A DNA stretch of 64,000 nucleotides, from NCBI GenBank assembly GCA_902771935.1, contig CACXYM010000006.1, forward strand, positions 88,530-152,529. The letters are read 5' to 3'. Of the stretch, positions 1 to 8,700 are shown piece after piece (position 1 is the first letter of the stretch; each line of letters opens with the position of its first letter). The position numbers were made by a program, and so were the translations under genes. This DNA comes from an uncultured Bacteroidales bacterium (lineage in GTDB: Bacteria; Bacteroidota; Bacteroidia; Bacteroidales; Paludibacteraceae). The notes under the pieces were generated by a model. It had not been told where the DNA came from and did no database searches. It saw nothing but the letters and a program-made list of their open reading frames with translations.

Positions 1-1
1 A

Positions 2-652
2 ACTGCTGAAAATACAAGTGGATGGCAGCATATTCTTGCTAACAATAATCCTTGTGATGGCAATTTAATGTCAGCAAGAAGTTACTCTGTTCCCCTCTAC
101 CTCTACCCCGAAGAAGGTTCTATAGATATGGAACGCCGTCCGAATTTGGATGAGAAGATTTGGGCGCAAATCAATACGACCATCGGCAAAGAAGCTGCGC
201 CGGAGGATATCTTCGACTATATATACGGCGTACTACACTCGCCTGCGTATCGCGCGAAATATAAGGAGTTCCTAAAGGTCGATTTCCCTCGTATTCCGTA
301 TCCGAAAGACCAAACGGAGTTCGAACACTATAGAGACTGCGGTCATCAGCTCCGCGAGCTGCACCTGATGCACAATGTGCCGGAGAGCGCGGTCACTTTT
401 ACACAGGAAGGTTCGATGGTAGTGGAACAAATACGTAGAGACGGCGACCGCGTTTATATCAACGATACACAGTATTTTGATAACGTGCCACAAACAGCGT
501 GGGATTTATATATCGGCGGTTATCAGCCCGCACAAAAATGGCTCAAAGACCGCAAAGGACGTGCACTATCGTACGATGACAAAGACCACTATCGGCAGAT
601 CATCTCCGTGCTTCTTGAGACGAAGCGCATAATGGATTCGATAGACAATTAA
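2..652 (+). CDS. C-terminal part of a type ISP/IIG-like restriction-modification enzyme (5' end outside window)
   Basis: The frame is open to the window edge, so this is the 3' end of a longer gene. The visible part reads through NLMSARSYSVPLYLYPEEG, a conserved block of large single-chain restriction-methyltransferase proteins. It continues with DFPRIPYPKD, LRELHLM, a DTQYFDNVPQTAWDLYIGGY stretch and a WLKDRKGR...Y...I..L..T..IM..ID ending. From family knowledge, this arrangement is the target-recognition and C-terminal region of type ISP enzymes and related Eco57I-like methyltransferases, which methylate adenine and cleave unmodified DNA. The helicase and methyltransferase motifs would lie upstream, so whether the enzyme is intact cannot be judged. 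It neighbours small orphan genes, a typical accessory context. Confidence 0.75.
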   Translation, partial: TAENTSGWQHILANNNPCDGNLMSARSYSVPLYLYPEEGSIDMERRPNLDEKIWAQINTTIGKEAAPEDIFDYIYGVLHSPAYRAKYKEFLKVDFPRIPYPKDQTEFEHYRDCGHQLRELHLMHNVPESAVTFTQEGSMVVEQIRRDGDRVYINDTQYFDNVPQTAWDLYIGGYQPAQKWLKDRKGRALSYDDKDHYRQIISVLLETKRIMDSIDN

Positions 653-722
653 CTATCTTCCCATTTATGACGTTCGAAAATTGAGTAAAAATAATGAAAA
701 AATTATTTTTTTTACCAAAAAA

Positions 723-754
723 TTTGTATAATTCAAAAAATAGCATTATCTTTG
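723..754 (+). promoter_or_regulatory. Bacteroidetes-type promoter
   Basis: TTTG at 723-726 and TATCTTTG at 747-754 are separated by 20 bases, matching the primary sigma factor consensus of Bacteroidetes (TTTG / TAnnTTTG). It points at the coiled-coil gene starting at 900 and would leave a leader of roughly 140 bases. Confidence 0.75.
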
Positions 755-899
755 CAGCGAGTTTTTAAAGACTCTCACACATCAACTGTAATTAACCTAA
801 TAAACTCAGAAGAATCACTTATTTTACTATGGCATTAAGGCTACAAATGCCCATATTGACTAATCGTATAATTAACCTATTGGTAGGTATTGTACATAT

Positions 900-1475
900 A
901 TGCAGACAGATTCTGTTGACATATTATTGCGACAGGCTGAGACTCAAAACGAGGGTCTCTATGCCGTTATGTCTATGTGCGATACCATCTCAAAGTCACA
1001 AAAACAATACATTGAAACTATAAAACTTTTGCGTCAAGCTTGTGATGATAAAGATAAGCGCATTCGCGAGCTTGAATTAAAACTATCTCAACTCTCTAAT
1101 TCTCCCACTACAATCCCTATTCCTATCGACAATCAATCGGACAAACGATTGTTCAATGCACTCGTTAAAATTAAAGCTTACGTCCGCAACTTTTCCGATT
1201 GGTATTTTATTGAACGAATTTGTTACGAAAAACGACTTATCAACTTCGCGCGAATAAATGACCATATAGCCTTCGTTAATAAACTGAACGAATGGGGAAT
1301 AAATGTTCATAATTCAAAACACGCTCTCAACGCCAACCATATCAGTAAAGGTGCTAAGATAGATGACTCATCGCTATATCCAAACTGGAAACTAAAAGAC
1401 GGGACTGCTTGTCCGGACAATAAGTTATCACTCGTTCGCCGATTCCTGTCATTCTTCCCTGACGAAAAGGAATAA
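900..1475 (+). CDS. coiled-coil protein of unknown function
   Basis: A 191-residue protein I do not recognise. Residues about 35-66 are rich in Lys, Arg, Glu and Leu with heptad-like spacing (CDDKDKRIRELELKLSQL), so a coiled coil is likely. A short Pro/Thr linker follows, then a globular C-terminal half with many aromatic residues (NFSDWYFIERICYEKRLINF, LNEWGINVHNSKHALNANH). There is no signal peptide or membrane segment, so it is probably cytoplasmic. The start is the first ATG of the frame; a promoter lies about 150 bases upstream and a hairpin terminator directly follows. The overlapping ATG at 829 in another frame has no support. Position between a restriction enzyme and orphan small genes suggests an accessory gene. 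Confidence 0.6.
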   Translation: MQTDSVDILLRQAETQNEGLYAVMSMCDTISKSQKQYIETIKLLRQACDDKDKRIRELELKLSQLSNSPTTIPIPIDNQSDKRLFNALVKIKAYVRNFSDWYFIERICYEKRLINFARINDHIAFVNKLNEWGINVHNSKHALNANHISKGAKIDDSSLYPNWKLKDGTACPDNKLSLVRRFLSFFPDEKE

Positions 1476-1477
1476 TC

Positions 1478-1517
1478 TGCCACTGTCATGACAATCTGAC
1501 ATAGTGGCATTATTTTT
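1478..1517 (+). terminator. hairpin terminator after the coiled-coil gene
   Basis: TGCCACT at 1478-1484 pairs with AGTGGCA at 1503-1509, with further GTCA/TGAC pairing inside, and the 3' arm runs into TTATTTTTC. It follows the stop codon by a few bases. Confidence 0.6.
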
Positions 1518-1563
1518 CATTCTTTTTTCCTCGATTGACAACATCTTCCTTTGTTTTTCCTTT

Positions 1564-1612
1564 GGCATGCTTTTGCATGCCTTTTGTTCATTATGTAGTG
1601 TATTGCAATACA
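1564..1612. promoter_or_regulatory. two palindromes upstream of the small-protein genes
   Basis: GGCATGC-TTTT-GCATGCC at 1564-1581 is a perfect 7-bp inverted repeat, and TGTATTGCAATACA at 1599-1612 is a perfect 14-base palindrome. Both lie 65-115 bases before the ATG at 1678. They could be operators; the first could also be a weak terminator, since TTTTG follows. No clear consensus promoter is visible here (TAATATTG at 1623-1630 is only a weak -7 match). Confidence 0.4.
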
Positions 1613-1677
1613 AAAAAAATAATAATATTGTTTCACTTAACCCTTCCCGGCTGGATATACACAACCGGTTTACTACA

Positions 1678-2010
1678 ATGGCTAAACTAGAGCCATTTAC
1701 CCACTTGGAAAACTTCCGAGGAAAGTACTCCAAAACCGACAAAGTGTACGCTAAAGTACGCACAGTCGATGACCAAATGATCGGTGTTCGTGTCAAACAC
1801 CCGGTAACTAACGAGCCGCCTTCCGCTGCGCAACAAACGGTAATGAACAAATTCAAAACTGTTCAGGCGCAGGTCAGCACAATCCTTGCTGATGCGGAAC
1901 AAAGAGCTGAAAAACTGGCTAAGTTCAAAAAACAGCGCAAATACAAAACTCTCCGTGGTTATGTTTTCCATGAGTTGTATAACGCTGAGCAGGAAGGAGG
2001 TCAACCATGA
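1678..2010 (+). CDS. small protein of an unrecognised paralogous family (left copy 1)
   Basis: A 110-residue, basic, soluble protein. I chose the ATG at 1678 because the frame upstream is low-complexity and because homologous starts in this window read M-[AS]-[KR]-[VL]. Its N-terminus (MAKLEPFTHLENFRGKYSK) and C-terminal block (KYKTLRGYVFHELYN) align with the same regions of the small proteins at 2007-2339 and on the minus strand at 62249-63099. The middle is variable and helical (LADAEQRAEKLAKFKKQ). No known domain is recognised. Its stop overlaps the next start (ATGA), so the two are translationally coupled. Confidence 0.6.
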   Translation: MAKLEPFTHLENFRGKYSKTDKVYAKVRTVDDQMIGVRVKHPVTNEPPSAAQQTVMNKFKTVQAQVSTILADAEQRAEKLAKFKKQRKYKTLRGYVFHELYNAEQEGGQP

Positions 2011-2339
2011 GCCGCGTTCACTTCTTAGACCCGATCGATTACATATCGGGCAAGATAGCCAGAAAGACGAGAGTCACGTACTGCTACCGCGATGCCTCAC
2101 TAAGCGAAAGCGGTGAAGACCGTCGCTTCACACAGGTACGCGGCAAACGCAAAACTCCGTACACCGCTGCTGAGTTGGCACGCTTCGACAAGTTCGCAGC
2201 TGTCGCACGCTCTACCGCTGCTGTGATGAAGAACCCCGCAAGCCTTGCAACGGCTCAGACTGAGTTCAATGCTCAGACGACCTACAAGAAACTGCGCAAC
2301 TACGTTTGGCACCGTGAGTGGGAAAATTACCAGGGATAA
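2007..2339 (+). CDS. small protein of an unrecognised paralogous family (left copy 2)
   Basis: A 110-residue soluble protein starting at an ATG that overlaps the previous stop by 4 bases. The N-terminal signature is MSRVHFLDPIDYISGKIARK; the C-terminal part contains TPYTAAELARFDKF, NPASLATAQTEF and TYKKLRNYVWHREWEN. A second copy lies in inverted orientation at 62249-62553. By hand alignment the last 201 bases of the two copies differ at about 16 positions, while the first ~87 bases are only about 65% identical, so the pair is mosaic. The reading frame is intact here, unlike the right-hand copy. No function is assigned. Confidence 0.65.
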   Translation: MSRVHFLDPIDYISGKIARKTRVTYCYRDASLSESGEDRRFTQVRGKRKTPYTAAELARFDKFAAVARSTAAVMKNPASLATAQTEFNAQTTYKKLRNYVWHREWENYQG

Positions 2340-2350
2340 TCCCCATTTAG

Positions 2351-2384
2351 AAAAGTGCAGGCTCATCAGGCCTGCGCTTTTTTT
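2351..2384 (+). terminator. rho-independent terminator
   Basis: AGTGCAGGC / GCCTGCGCT stem with a short TCATCAG-type loop followed by a run of seven T. It ends the two-gene small-protein transcript. Confidence 0.8.
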
Positions 2385-2399
2385 ATATATAACCGAAAA

Positions 2400-2770
2400 C
2401 ATCGGCAGCACGGTTGTTCCAACCTGTACTTATGCCTCCAAGTCTTTGCTTGTGAGCAAGCTCCCAGACAAATCCTTGTATGCCTAACTACCGTCCGGCA
2501 TGGTTACGCCGTACTGCTGCCTTACTAGAAAACGAGCTAACGCTCCTACGAAAACGATTTTCCGCGAACTTCGCTAACCCGCGAGTTCTTGCTGCGGAAA
2601 AATGTGTGCGGTGTGTGGGGTAATAATTGAGAGGTTCTCGGGGCTGAAGCTTCGCGCATAAAAAGTAAACGGGTTAGTTTACTTACGGGAAGCCCTGTTT
2701 TCTTCAACGGAGTGTAACGACGTGTTTTCTAAAGAGGCGATGATTCGGTACGTAAGTACAGAAAAGGAGG
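2400..2770. other. non-coding stretch with several hairpins; possible structured RNA
   Basis: About 370 bases without a credible gene. Visible pairings: GCTTG/CAAGC near 2448-2461; GAGC/GCTC near 2534-2545; TTTTCCGC (2558-2565) with GCGGAAAA (2594-2601), enclosing GAACT/AGTTC; and GGGCT (2641-2645) with AGCCC (2691-2695), enclosing a perfect AAGTAAAC-GGGTTA-GTTTACTT hairpin at 2663-2684. The density of helices suggests a structured transcript or a decayed mobile element. It does not match the tmRNA, RNase P or SRP RNA cores I know. Strand is unknown. Confidence 0.35.
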
Positions 2771-2844
2771 TTATGGGCTGAGTGGATATGGAAGCTTGTT
2801 TCTAATAACACTCAGTTTTCGATTAAATATTACACTTTTTTTTT

Positions 2845-2874
2845 GCTTTCGACTTTCCGCTTTCGACTTTCGAC
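2845..2874. repeat. GTCGAAAG-type short tandem repeat (intergenic copy)
   Basis: Read on the minus strand this is a run of GTCGAAAG units with one GCGGAAAG variant. The same arrangement, including the variant unit, is found inside dapB (16694-16729), and a shorter copy is inside ilvE (19703-19718). Confidence 0.75.
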
Positions 2875-2875
2875 T

Positions 2876-2912
2876 AAAAAAGTGCAGGTTTTTTACGAAA
2901 TCTGCACTTTTT
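2876..2912 (+). terminator. GTGCAG hairpin upstream of the lipoprotein promoter
   Basis: A-rich arm ending in AGTGCAG (2881-2887) pairs perfectly with CTGCACTTTTT (2902-2912), giving a bidirectional A/T-flanked terminator. It ends two bases before the -33 box at 2914. A very similar hairpin precedes the dapB promoter at 16321-16355. Confidence 0.65.
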
Positions 2913-2913
2913 A

Positions 2914-2945
2914 TTTGCATATATGCAAAAAAAGCAGTAATTTTG
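2914..2945 (+). promoter_or_regulatory. promoter with palindromic -33 region
   Basis: TTTG at 2914-2917 and TAATTTTG at 2938-2945 are 20 bases apart. The -33 box is the start of the perfect 16-base palindrome TTTGCATATATGCAAA (2914-2929), which recurs at the dapB promoter (16375-16390). It drives the lipoprotein-esterase-AraC group. Confidence 0.75.
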
Positions 2946-3015
2946 CGGCGCAAAATTGTGTGTGACCCTCTATGCCCGGGTGCTATAGTTAATAACCCAG
3001 ATAAATAATACAACT

Positions 3016-3522
3016 ATGACGAAACAGTTTTTAGCAATCGCAGCCTGCGCGCTGATGCTGATAGTATCAGGATGCAAAAGTGATCCTCAAAAGGATCCTA
3101 CTAATCCTGTTACTCCGGACACTCCGGTTGATCCGGTAACACCGACCGAAACGCTTAAAGGCAACATCGCTCGCCCTACGTGGATGGCACCGTCCGATTA
3201 TGACTACACCTCGTCCATGACGGCTGTGGTAAAAACGGACTTACTCGCTGCTTATCCTGAGTTAGCAAAAGACTTTGTCCTGCAGGATAAGGATCTCTTA
3301 GCTGCTTTCATTGGCGATAAGTGTCTTGGCGTCGCCTCACCAACCGATGAATTATTCTATATGTATATCGTTGGTTCAGAAGGCGCCGTTACGCTTCAGT
3401 ATTGGTCTGCATACTACACCAATACTTTTGTCGCAAAGAATGTCTTTGAGTTTGCAAACGACGCGCATCTCGGTACCGTCGCCCAACCGCTGAACCCCGC
3501 TTTTGTAGTGGCAGGAAAATAA
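3016..3522 (+). CDS. small surface lipoprotein of unknown function
   Basis: 168 residues with a lipoprotein signal peptide: a hydrophobic stretch (FLAIAACALMLIVSGC) puts the lipidated Cys at residue 20. A low-complexity Pro/Thr/Asp/Val linker follows (about residues 26-44, DPTNPVTPDTPVDPVTPTE). The globular part (residues ~48-168) contains DLLAAFIGDKCLGVASP and an aromatic YWSAYYTNTF segment. I do not recognise the domain. The stop codon overlaps the next start by one base (TAATG), so it is coupled to the esterase gene. Confidence 0.7.
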   Translation: MTKQFLAIAACALMLIVSGCKSDPQKDPTNPVTPDTPVDPVTPTETLKGNIARPTWMAPSDYDYTSSMTAVVKTDLLAAYPELAKDFVLQDKDLLAAFIGDKCLGVASPTDELFYMYIVGSEGAVTLQYWSAYYTNTFVAKNVFEFANDAHLGTVAQPLNPAFVVAGK

Positions 3523-4472
3523 TGCATAATAATATGAGACAGGTATCATTATTGATTCTTCTTCTGTTCGTGTCTGTTCAACTCAGCGCGGTGGAGACTT
3601 ATGCCTATGCGCAGAAAGATACAAGTACGCTTTATCTGGATATCCATCGTCCCACAGCAGGGGCTGAGACCGCTTTGAACGGCGTGCAGAAACCAACCAT
3701 ACTGTATTTATTCGGTGGCGGTTTTAAATCAGGCAGCCGCAATCAGCCCTACTTACTGCCTTGGTACCAACGACTGAACGACAACGGCTATACCGTGGTA
3801 GCTATCGATTACCGCTTGGGTATGAAGGACTATAAGATGGGTAAAGGCTTTGTGGGCATTGCTAAGTCGGTCGGGCGATTCTGTGAGTCGCAGCAGATGG
3901 GTGTGGAAGATGTGTTCTCTGCCATCAGTTATTTGACGGATCATGCTGAGCTGGGAGTGGATGTGCATAATTTGGTGCTGTCCGGCAGTTCCGCCGGGGC
4001 TATCATCAGCCTGGCGACTGCGCATGCGCTATCCACCGGTGCTGCGGTAGGACTGCCTGAGGGTTTTGCGCTGCGCGGGGTGATGAGTTTTTCGGGAGCA
4101 ATCATCAGTGAGCATGGTGCACCTAAGTTCAAAACAACCCCCTGTCCGATACTCTTCTTTCACGGCTTGAACGACAATGCAGTCGCGTATAAGCACTACG
4201 GCGCTTTTGGAAAAGGTATGTGGGGCAGCAGTTACTATGCGGCTCAGTTGGCGAAGAAAGGTGGCAATTATTGCATCTACCGCTTTAAGAACCGTGCACA
4301 CGATGTGGCGGCTTATATCAACCTCTTGTGGCAGGAAGAGCAAGCCTTCCTCGAGAAGAACGTAATGCAAGGCGACTGCCGCATTGTGGACGCTTTAATA
4401 GATGACCCGGCACTACCGGTTTCGAAAGAGTGGGGTAAGATGACCCCTCAAGATATGTACAACGGAAAATAG
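3522..4472 (+). CDS. secreted alpha/beta-hydrolase (carboxylesterase-like)
   Basis: 316 residues with an N-terminal signal peptide (LLILLLFVSVQLSA), so it is exported. The fold is that of the esterase/lipase alpha/beta-hydrolases. An oxyanion-hole motif LFGGGFKSG is at about 66-74. The nucleophile elbow G-S-S-A-G places the catalytic Ser at about 157. Asp in HGLNDN is at ~218 and His in NRAHD at ~260, completing a triad in the expected order. Such enzymes deacylate acetylated or feruloylated glycans or other esters; the substrate cannot be read here. The first ATG overlaps the previous stop; a second ATG at 3534 would give a more usual signal peptide start. Confidence 0.8.
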   Translation: MHNNMRQVSLLILLLFVSVQLSAVETYAYAQKDTSTLYLDIHRPTAGAETALNGVQKPTILYLFGGGFKSGSRNQPYLLPWYQRLNDNGYTVVAIDYRLGMKDYKMGKGFVGIAKSVGRFCESQQMGVEDVFSAISYLTDHAELGVDVHNLVLSGSSAGAIISLATAHALSTGAAVGLPEGFALRGVMSFSGAIISEHGAPKFKTTPCPILFFHGLNDNAVAYKHYGAFGKGMWGSSYYAAQLAKKGGNYCIYRFKNRAHDVAAYINLLWQEEQAFLEKNVMQGDCRIVDALIDDPALPVSKEWGKMTPQDMYNGK

Positions 4473-4493
4473 GTTTTTTACTACAATTATATC

Positions 4494-5666
4494 ATGGCAC
4501 AAACAAACGACCTGATCTCCTTTCGGGAGCTTTGGAAACTGTACAAAAAAGAAGCATTTTTTCTTATTATTTTATCAGCAGTAGTAGTATTGGGACATTG
4601 GTTGTCTCGGTTTATACCTCTTGCGTTGTTGTTTGATATAATTTTACCTATTCAGCACAGCGGTATTATCTCTATCTGTGCGTTGGGAGCATTTTTATTG
4701 TTTACGCACTCGGATGGGGTGCGCGCACGCAAAGCCAGCGCTTGGGCACTCCTGGTTTGGGGAGTGGCAGATAGTTCCATATTAGTGCAAGACTATTTGA
4801 TGCAATTCCCGATTCTGCGTATCGGCTCGGATGCAATGGATGCTTATGTAATGCTCATAGGCAATTTTTTGGCATGGGTATTATTGATTTATCCGACCGA
4901 GACACTTCGTCCCGGTTGGTTGAATTGGAAACGAGGAATACTCCAATTACTGCCGATGGTGCTGCTGGTGACGTTAGATTATGTAGTGCCGTTTGATTTG
5001 CGGTGGTTAGTAATGCTGTATCCGTTGGCGCTGGTTATTATGGTCGTGGTCCATATACGCAAATATAGAAAGTGGTGTGAGGAGAACTATAGTTCGATGG
5101 ACCATATCGATGCGCAGTGGTTAGTGAGGTATTTGTCTATGGTACTGATTATGGGTGGTTCGTATTTGTATATCTGCTTCTCCGATAATCCAGGTCGTGT
5201 AGTAACACAGAATGCCTTTCTGTTTTTCCTGTTCTGTTATAGTATTGAGCAGATTCTTTTCCGTGAAGACCCGTGGCAGAATATGCAGAGTAATGAGGAG
5301 CAAATTGATAAGGACTCTTTACCCGACGCGGCAGCTCGGCTTACGGAATGGATGGTTCAATCCAAGCCTTATCTGAATCCTGATCTTCGATTGATGGACT
5401 TGCGCGAGGTGTTGCCTATGAATCGTACCTATCTGTCACAGTTCATACACGATGAGTTTGATTGCTCCTTCTTCCAGTTTGTCAACCGATATCGTATTGA
5501 AGAGGCAAAACGTCTCTTGCGTGAAGAACCCTCGTTGACTATAGAGCAAGTGGCCCTCCGTTCGGGCTTTTCGTCGCGTGTATCGTTCACTCGTGTTTTC
5601 ACCAATGAAACGGGTCTAAGTCCTCGCGAATGGAGCGCGCAATGTAACATTTCGTCAAATTCTTAG
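4494..5666 (+). CDS. membrane-anchored AraC-family regulator
   Basis: 390 residues. The N-terminal ~240 residues contain about seven hydrophobic segments (for example FFLIILSAVVVLGHWL, LLPMVLLVTLDYVV, LVIMVVVHI), so this part sits in the inner membrane. A C-terminal AraC/XylS double helix-turn-helix follows at about 300-385: LSQFIHDEFDCSFFQFVNRYRIEEAKRLL, then TIEQVALRSGFSSRVSFTRVF and GLSPREW. This architecture is common in Bacteroidetes, where the membrane part senses an unknown signal. It lies 21 bases after the esterase gene and 105 before the giant surface protein gene, so it may control either. The ligand is unknown. Confidence 0.85.
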   Translation: MAQTNDLISFRELWKLYKKEAFFLIILSAVVVLGHWLSRFIPLALLFDIILPIQHSGIISICALGAFLLFTHSDGVRARKASAWALLVWGVADSSILVQDYLMQFPILRIGSDAMDAYVMLIGNFLAWVLLIYPTETLRPGWLNWKRGILQLLPMVLLVTLDYVVPFDLRWLVMLYPLALVIMVVVHIRKYRKWCEENYSSMDHIDAQWLVRYLSMVLIMGGSYLYICFSDNPGRVVTQNAFLFFLFCYSIEQILFREDPWQNMQSNEEQIDKDSLPDAAARLTEWMVQSKPYLNPDLRLMDLREVLPMNRTYLSQFIHDEFDCSFFQFVNRYRIEEAKRLLREEPSLTIEQVALRSGFSSRVSFTRVFTNETGLSPREWSAQCNISSNS

Positions 5667-5693
5667 ATAATTTCGTAACATTGCATCAATTTG

Positions 5694-5736
5694 TGCGCAT
5701 ACGTATTGTACGTGTGCGTATAATTATGTACCTTTG
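5694..5736 (+). promoter_or_regulatory. promoter of the giant protein gene with an overlapping inverted repeat
   Basis: TACCTTTG at 5729-5736 is a good -7 box, with ATTG 20 bases upstream (5705-5708) as a weak -33 box. An imperfect inverted repeat, TGCGCATACGTA-TTG-TACGTGTGCGTA (5694-5720, 10 of 12 positions symmetric), covers the -33 box. It looks like a site for a dimeric regulator, possibly the AraC protein encoded just upstream. Confidence 0.6.
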
Positions 5737-5771
5737 CACGCTTTTTTTGAGAACATTATAGATAAAAAGTT

Positions 5772-8700
5772 ATGAGTATAGTATGTTTTAAAGAGTTTAA
5801 GGTACGAATTCTGTTGCTGATTTCAGTAGTGTTGTGCTCTGTTGGAGTGTGGGGGGTAGCCACGACTGATTTTGAACCGACCGCCGGTGGTCTGGTGGTA
5901 AATCTAAAACCGGGTGACCAGATTTTGCTATCCACCATGGTGAATGGCGAGGAATATTTCGTGTGCCATTACCCGGGTTATACGGGTGGCTATTTCGGTT
6001 ATACGAACTGGGATAGTGATAAAGGTAACTTCCTTAAGTTGATTCCGCAAGCCGCAAATGCTACAGAGCCGGCGTCTACTTCCATATGGAGTATTAGCGA
6101 CCCTGTAACGTTTAAGTTTGGTGGTAAAGAATATCCAGTAGATGGTATCGCCTATACGATGTGGAGTTCCAATCCAGGAGGCGATCCCTATACCTTGCTC
6201 GCAGGTTCCGGCACTTCGTACAAGTACTTAGGCGATTTGACCAGAGAAACAGACAATAATAACATCTTTAACGCGGTTTTTGTTGCGCCGACGAACCGCT
6301 CGTCCGTTATCTCGTTTGACCCGAATAGAACGTTAACAGCCAAAGAGGGAAGAACGGATCAAGATTCCGAAGGTCGTTTCAATGGCGAGAAAGGCTACGG
6401 TTTCTTGGGCTTACCTTATCGTGAAGTGTATTGGCTAGATATACCTCGAGGTAATGCTCCCGTATCTTACGTCAATGCTTCGGTGATCGGTTTCAACAAA
6501 ACGTTGAATACAATAAAATATAGTAGCAATGAGTCAGAGGCTAAACCGGGTCAGGCACTGTATGCTTTTGGTAATAAACCGAAACACCAACCTACCCCGC
6601 GTACGGTTTTCCGTTTGTATGTGCTGAATGATCCGTTGACTTCTACTTGCGCAGATTCCTATTATTTTGCCTACGACGAGCAGGATTATAAGCAATACAA
6701 TAAAGACTTTTCCAAAACGCCCGCTACGTACACCACTAAGAGGAAGACCTATACCATTGACCGCCTCGTCTGCATGGATAGTCTTCCGGGTACCAAGTAC
6801 TATGTAAGCGATTATATGAATGTGCCGGAGTCCGATAGTTCCTATTACTATGTGGGATATAAGAACAAGTATTGCCACAAGAGGGATGGTGATGCATTTG
6901 ACTCGCAGTTCAAGCAAATAGATAATTTGAAGATTCACTATCTGGGCCTCCCTGCACCACGAGGAGCGTACGGTCAGATGATGGTGGATACGACTAATAC
7001 CGACGAACAGAACCTCGGCGTGGAGTTCCAACCGGGCGGCTATTTCTTACGCACCAGCACCGGTCGTAACATCCAGTTGCGTCCGAGTGATGACTACAAG
7101 ACCTGGACGTGCGAGGAGATGTGGCATATCACGGCAGAGTGGGCTGCTCTGAGTATCAAAGCCACGATGTTCACCGGCTCCGAATACAGCGCCGAAGACC
7201 CGGGTGCGGATATTCCGGGCTGGAGTGTGATGGTACGTGGAACGGAAGTGCCGGTAGTTGGAGAACGTCCGATTGTTGATTGCGACGGTTGGGCACGTAT
7301 CCACATAGATGATGCCAGCCCGAACGGTGCTATCGAGTTCGTGCCTGCGAATCCGGATAGACATATTCATTACAGCAACAACGGCTGCGAAGGCGACACC
7401 ATCGCGGATCAGTACCCTATGTACGGCGAGACTTCCGTTACCGTCCGCGAGCCGCGTCTTGTCAAGGGATTTACGTTCCAAGGCTGGACAACGAATGCAG
7501 ATGGTACGGGTACCTTGTATAGTCCGGGTCAAGTGGTTGATTTGCCGACAGGTACGACCACGCTCTATGCGAAAGCTATTTATAACGGTACTATCCACGT
7601 AGCGCTCTCGTTTAAGAAAGCCGACGGGAAGCGTTACTTCCTGACCCACCCGGGTACAGCCTCACCGCGTTTCTCCCGTGCTCGTTATATAAAAGACTGG
7701 ACAAACGCATGGCAGGGTATGGCGAATGCTGAAAACGTGGATGAGAATTATATCAATACCTTTAAGGTGCTTACCCATCCGGATCCTTGTATGGAGTGTG
7801 CGACTAATGAAGTAGTGCTCGACCCACGACGCGAGATGCGTTATGGTGCCGTGGACTCTCTCCTCTTCTATGAGAACTTTGCTCCAACAGATGAAGAGTA
7901 CCTTGGTTTGTATTATGAAACTCCGAATACCATCTTAGCGAATAACTCATGGGCAGGTCTGTTCAAGTCGTCGGCAACGGGCGGACGAAACGGATGGCCG
8001 GACTATACCGTAGCGGATGTCAAAAATGCCAAAATATCCTCTACCCACTATTTGCATCGTGTGGGGGGCGTTATTACTCGCGATCCGCGCTCCAACAGCG
8101 ATGCACCGTGGGTTACCTACAACGCCGCTAACAACCAATTCGATGGTTCTGCTTCGGAAATTGACGCAACCGTTTTCCAGATTTCCCGTGTACGTGTTGC
8201 GGATGAGCATTATGTCGTTATCCCCGATACCACTACGGAGTGGACCGACGAGATAGTCTTTGGTATCCACGAAGACGAAAATATAGAGCAACCGGTGTGG
8301 TCCAAACTAATTGGTAAACAACTTATGGCTGTGACGAAGGTGGACGACGACACCGTTTATTTCCACCCGAACCCCAGCGAGAAAAAGATAATTACCGACT
8401 ATATGACGATGAGGCTCAATCCTAACTATCGTTTGGAGGAGACATTTGAATATATAAGGGATGCGCGCGTTGAGTCATTGGGAGAAGAGGTGCAGGATGT
8501 GGATAAACCCCACATGAACGACCGCTTGGAGAAAAACTACTTCGGTCGTCTTATTACCAGTGGTAAAAATACTCCGGTCGATGTGATTTATGAGGGTAAT
8601 TATATCGATATAGTGGATACCTTGCGTATCACTCTCCGTACCTTAGGTCCGGTGAAGATCAAAGAGTACTACGGTCGCTGGAAAAAAGGTGCTCCCGGTC

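Noticed and set aside
829-1023. 64-residue reading frame before the coiled-coil gene
   Set aside because: It overlaps the better-supported gene at 900 in another frame and its residues look random; the leader interpretation is simpler.
2641-2700. GGGGCTGA start considered as tmRNA
   Set aside because: The tag-peptide frame, the tRNA-like 3' end with a T arm and the usual length could not be found.
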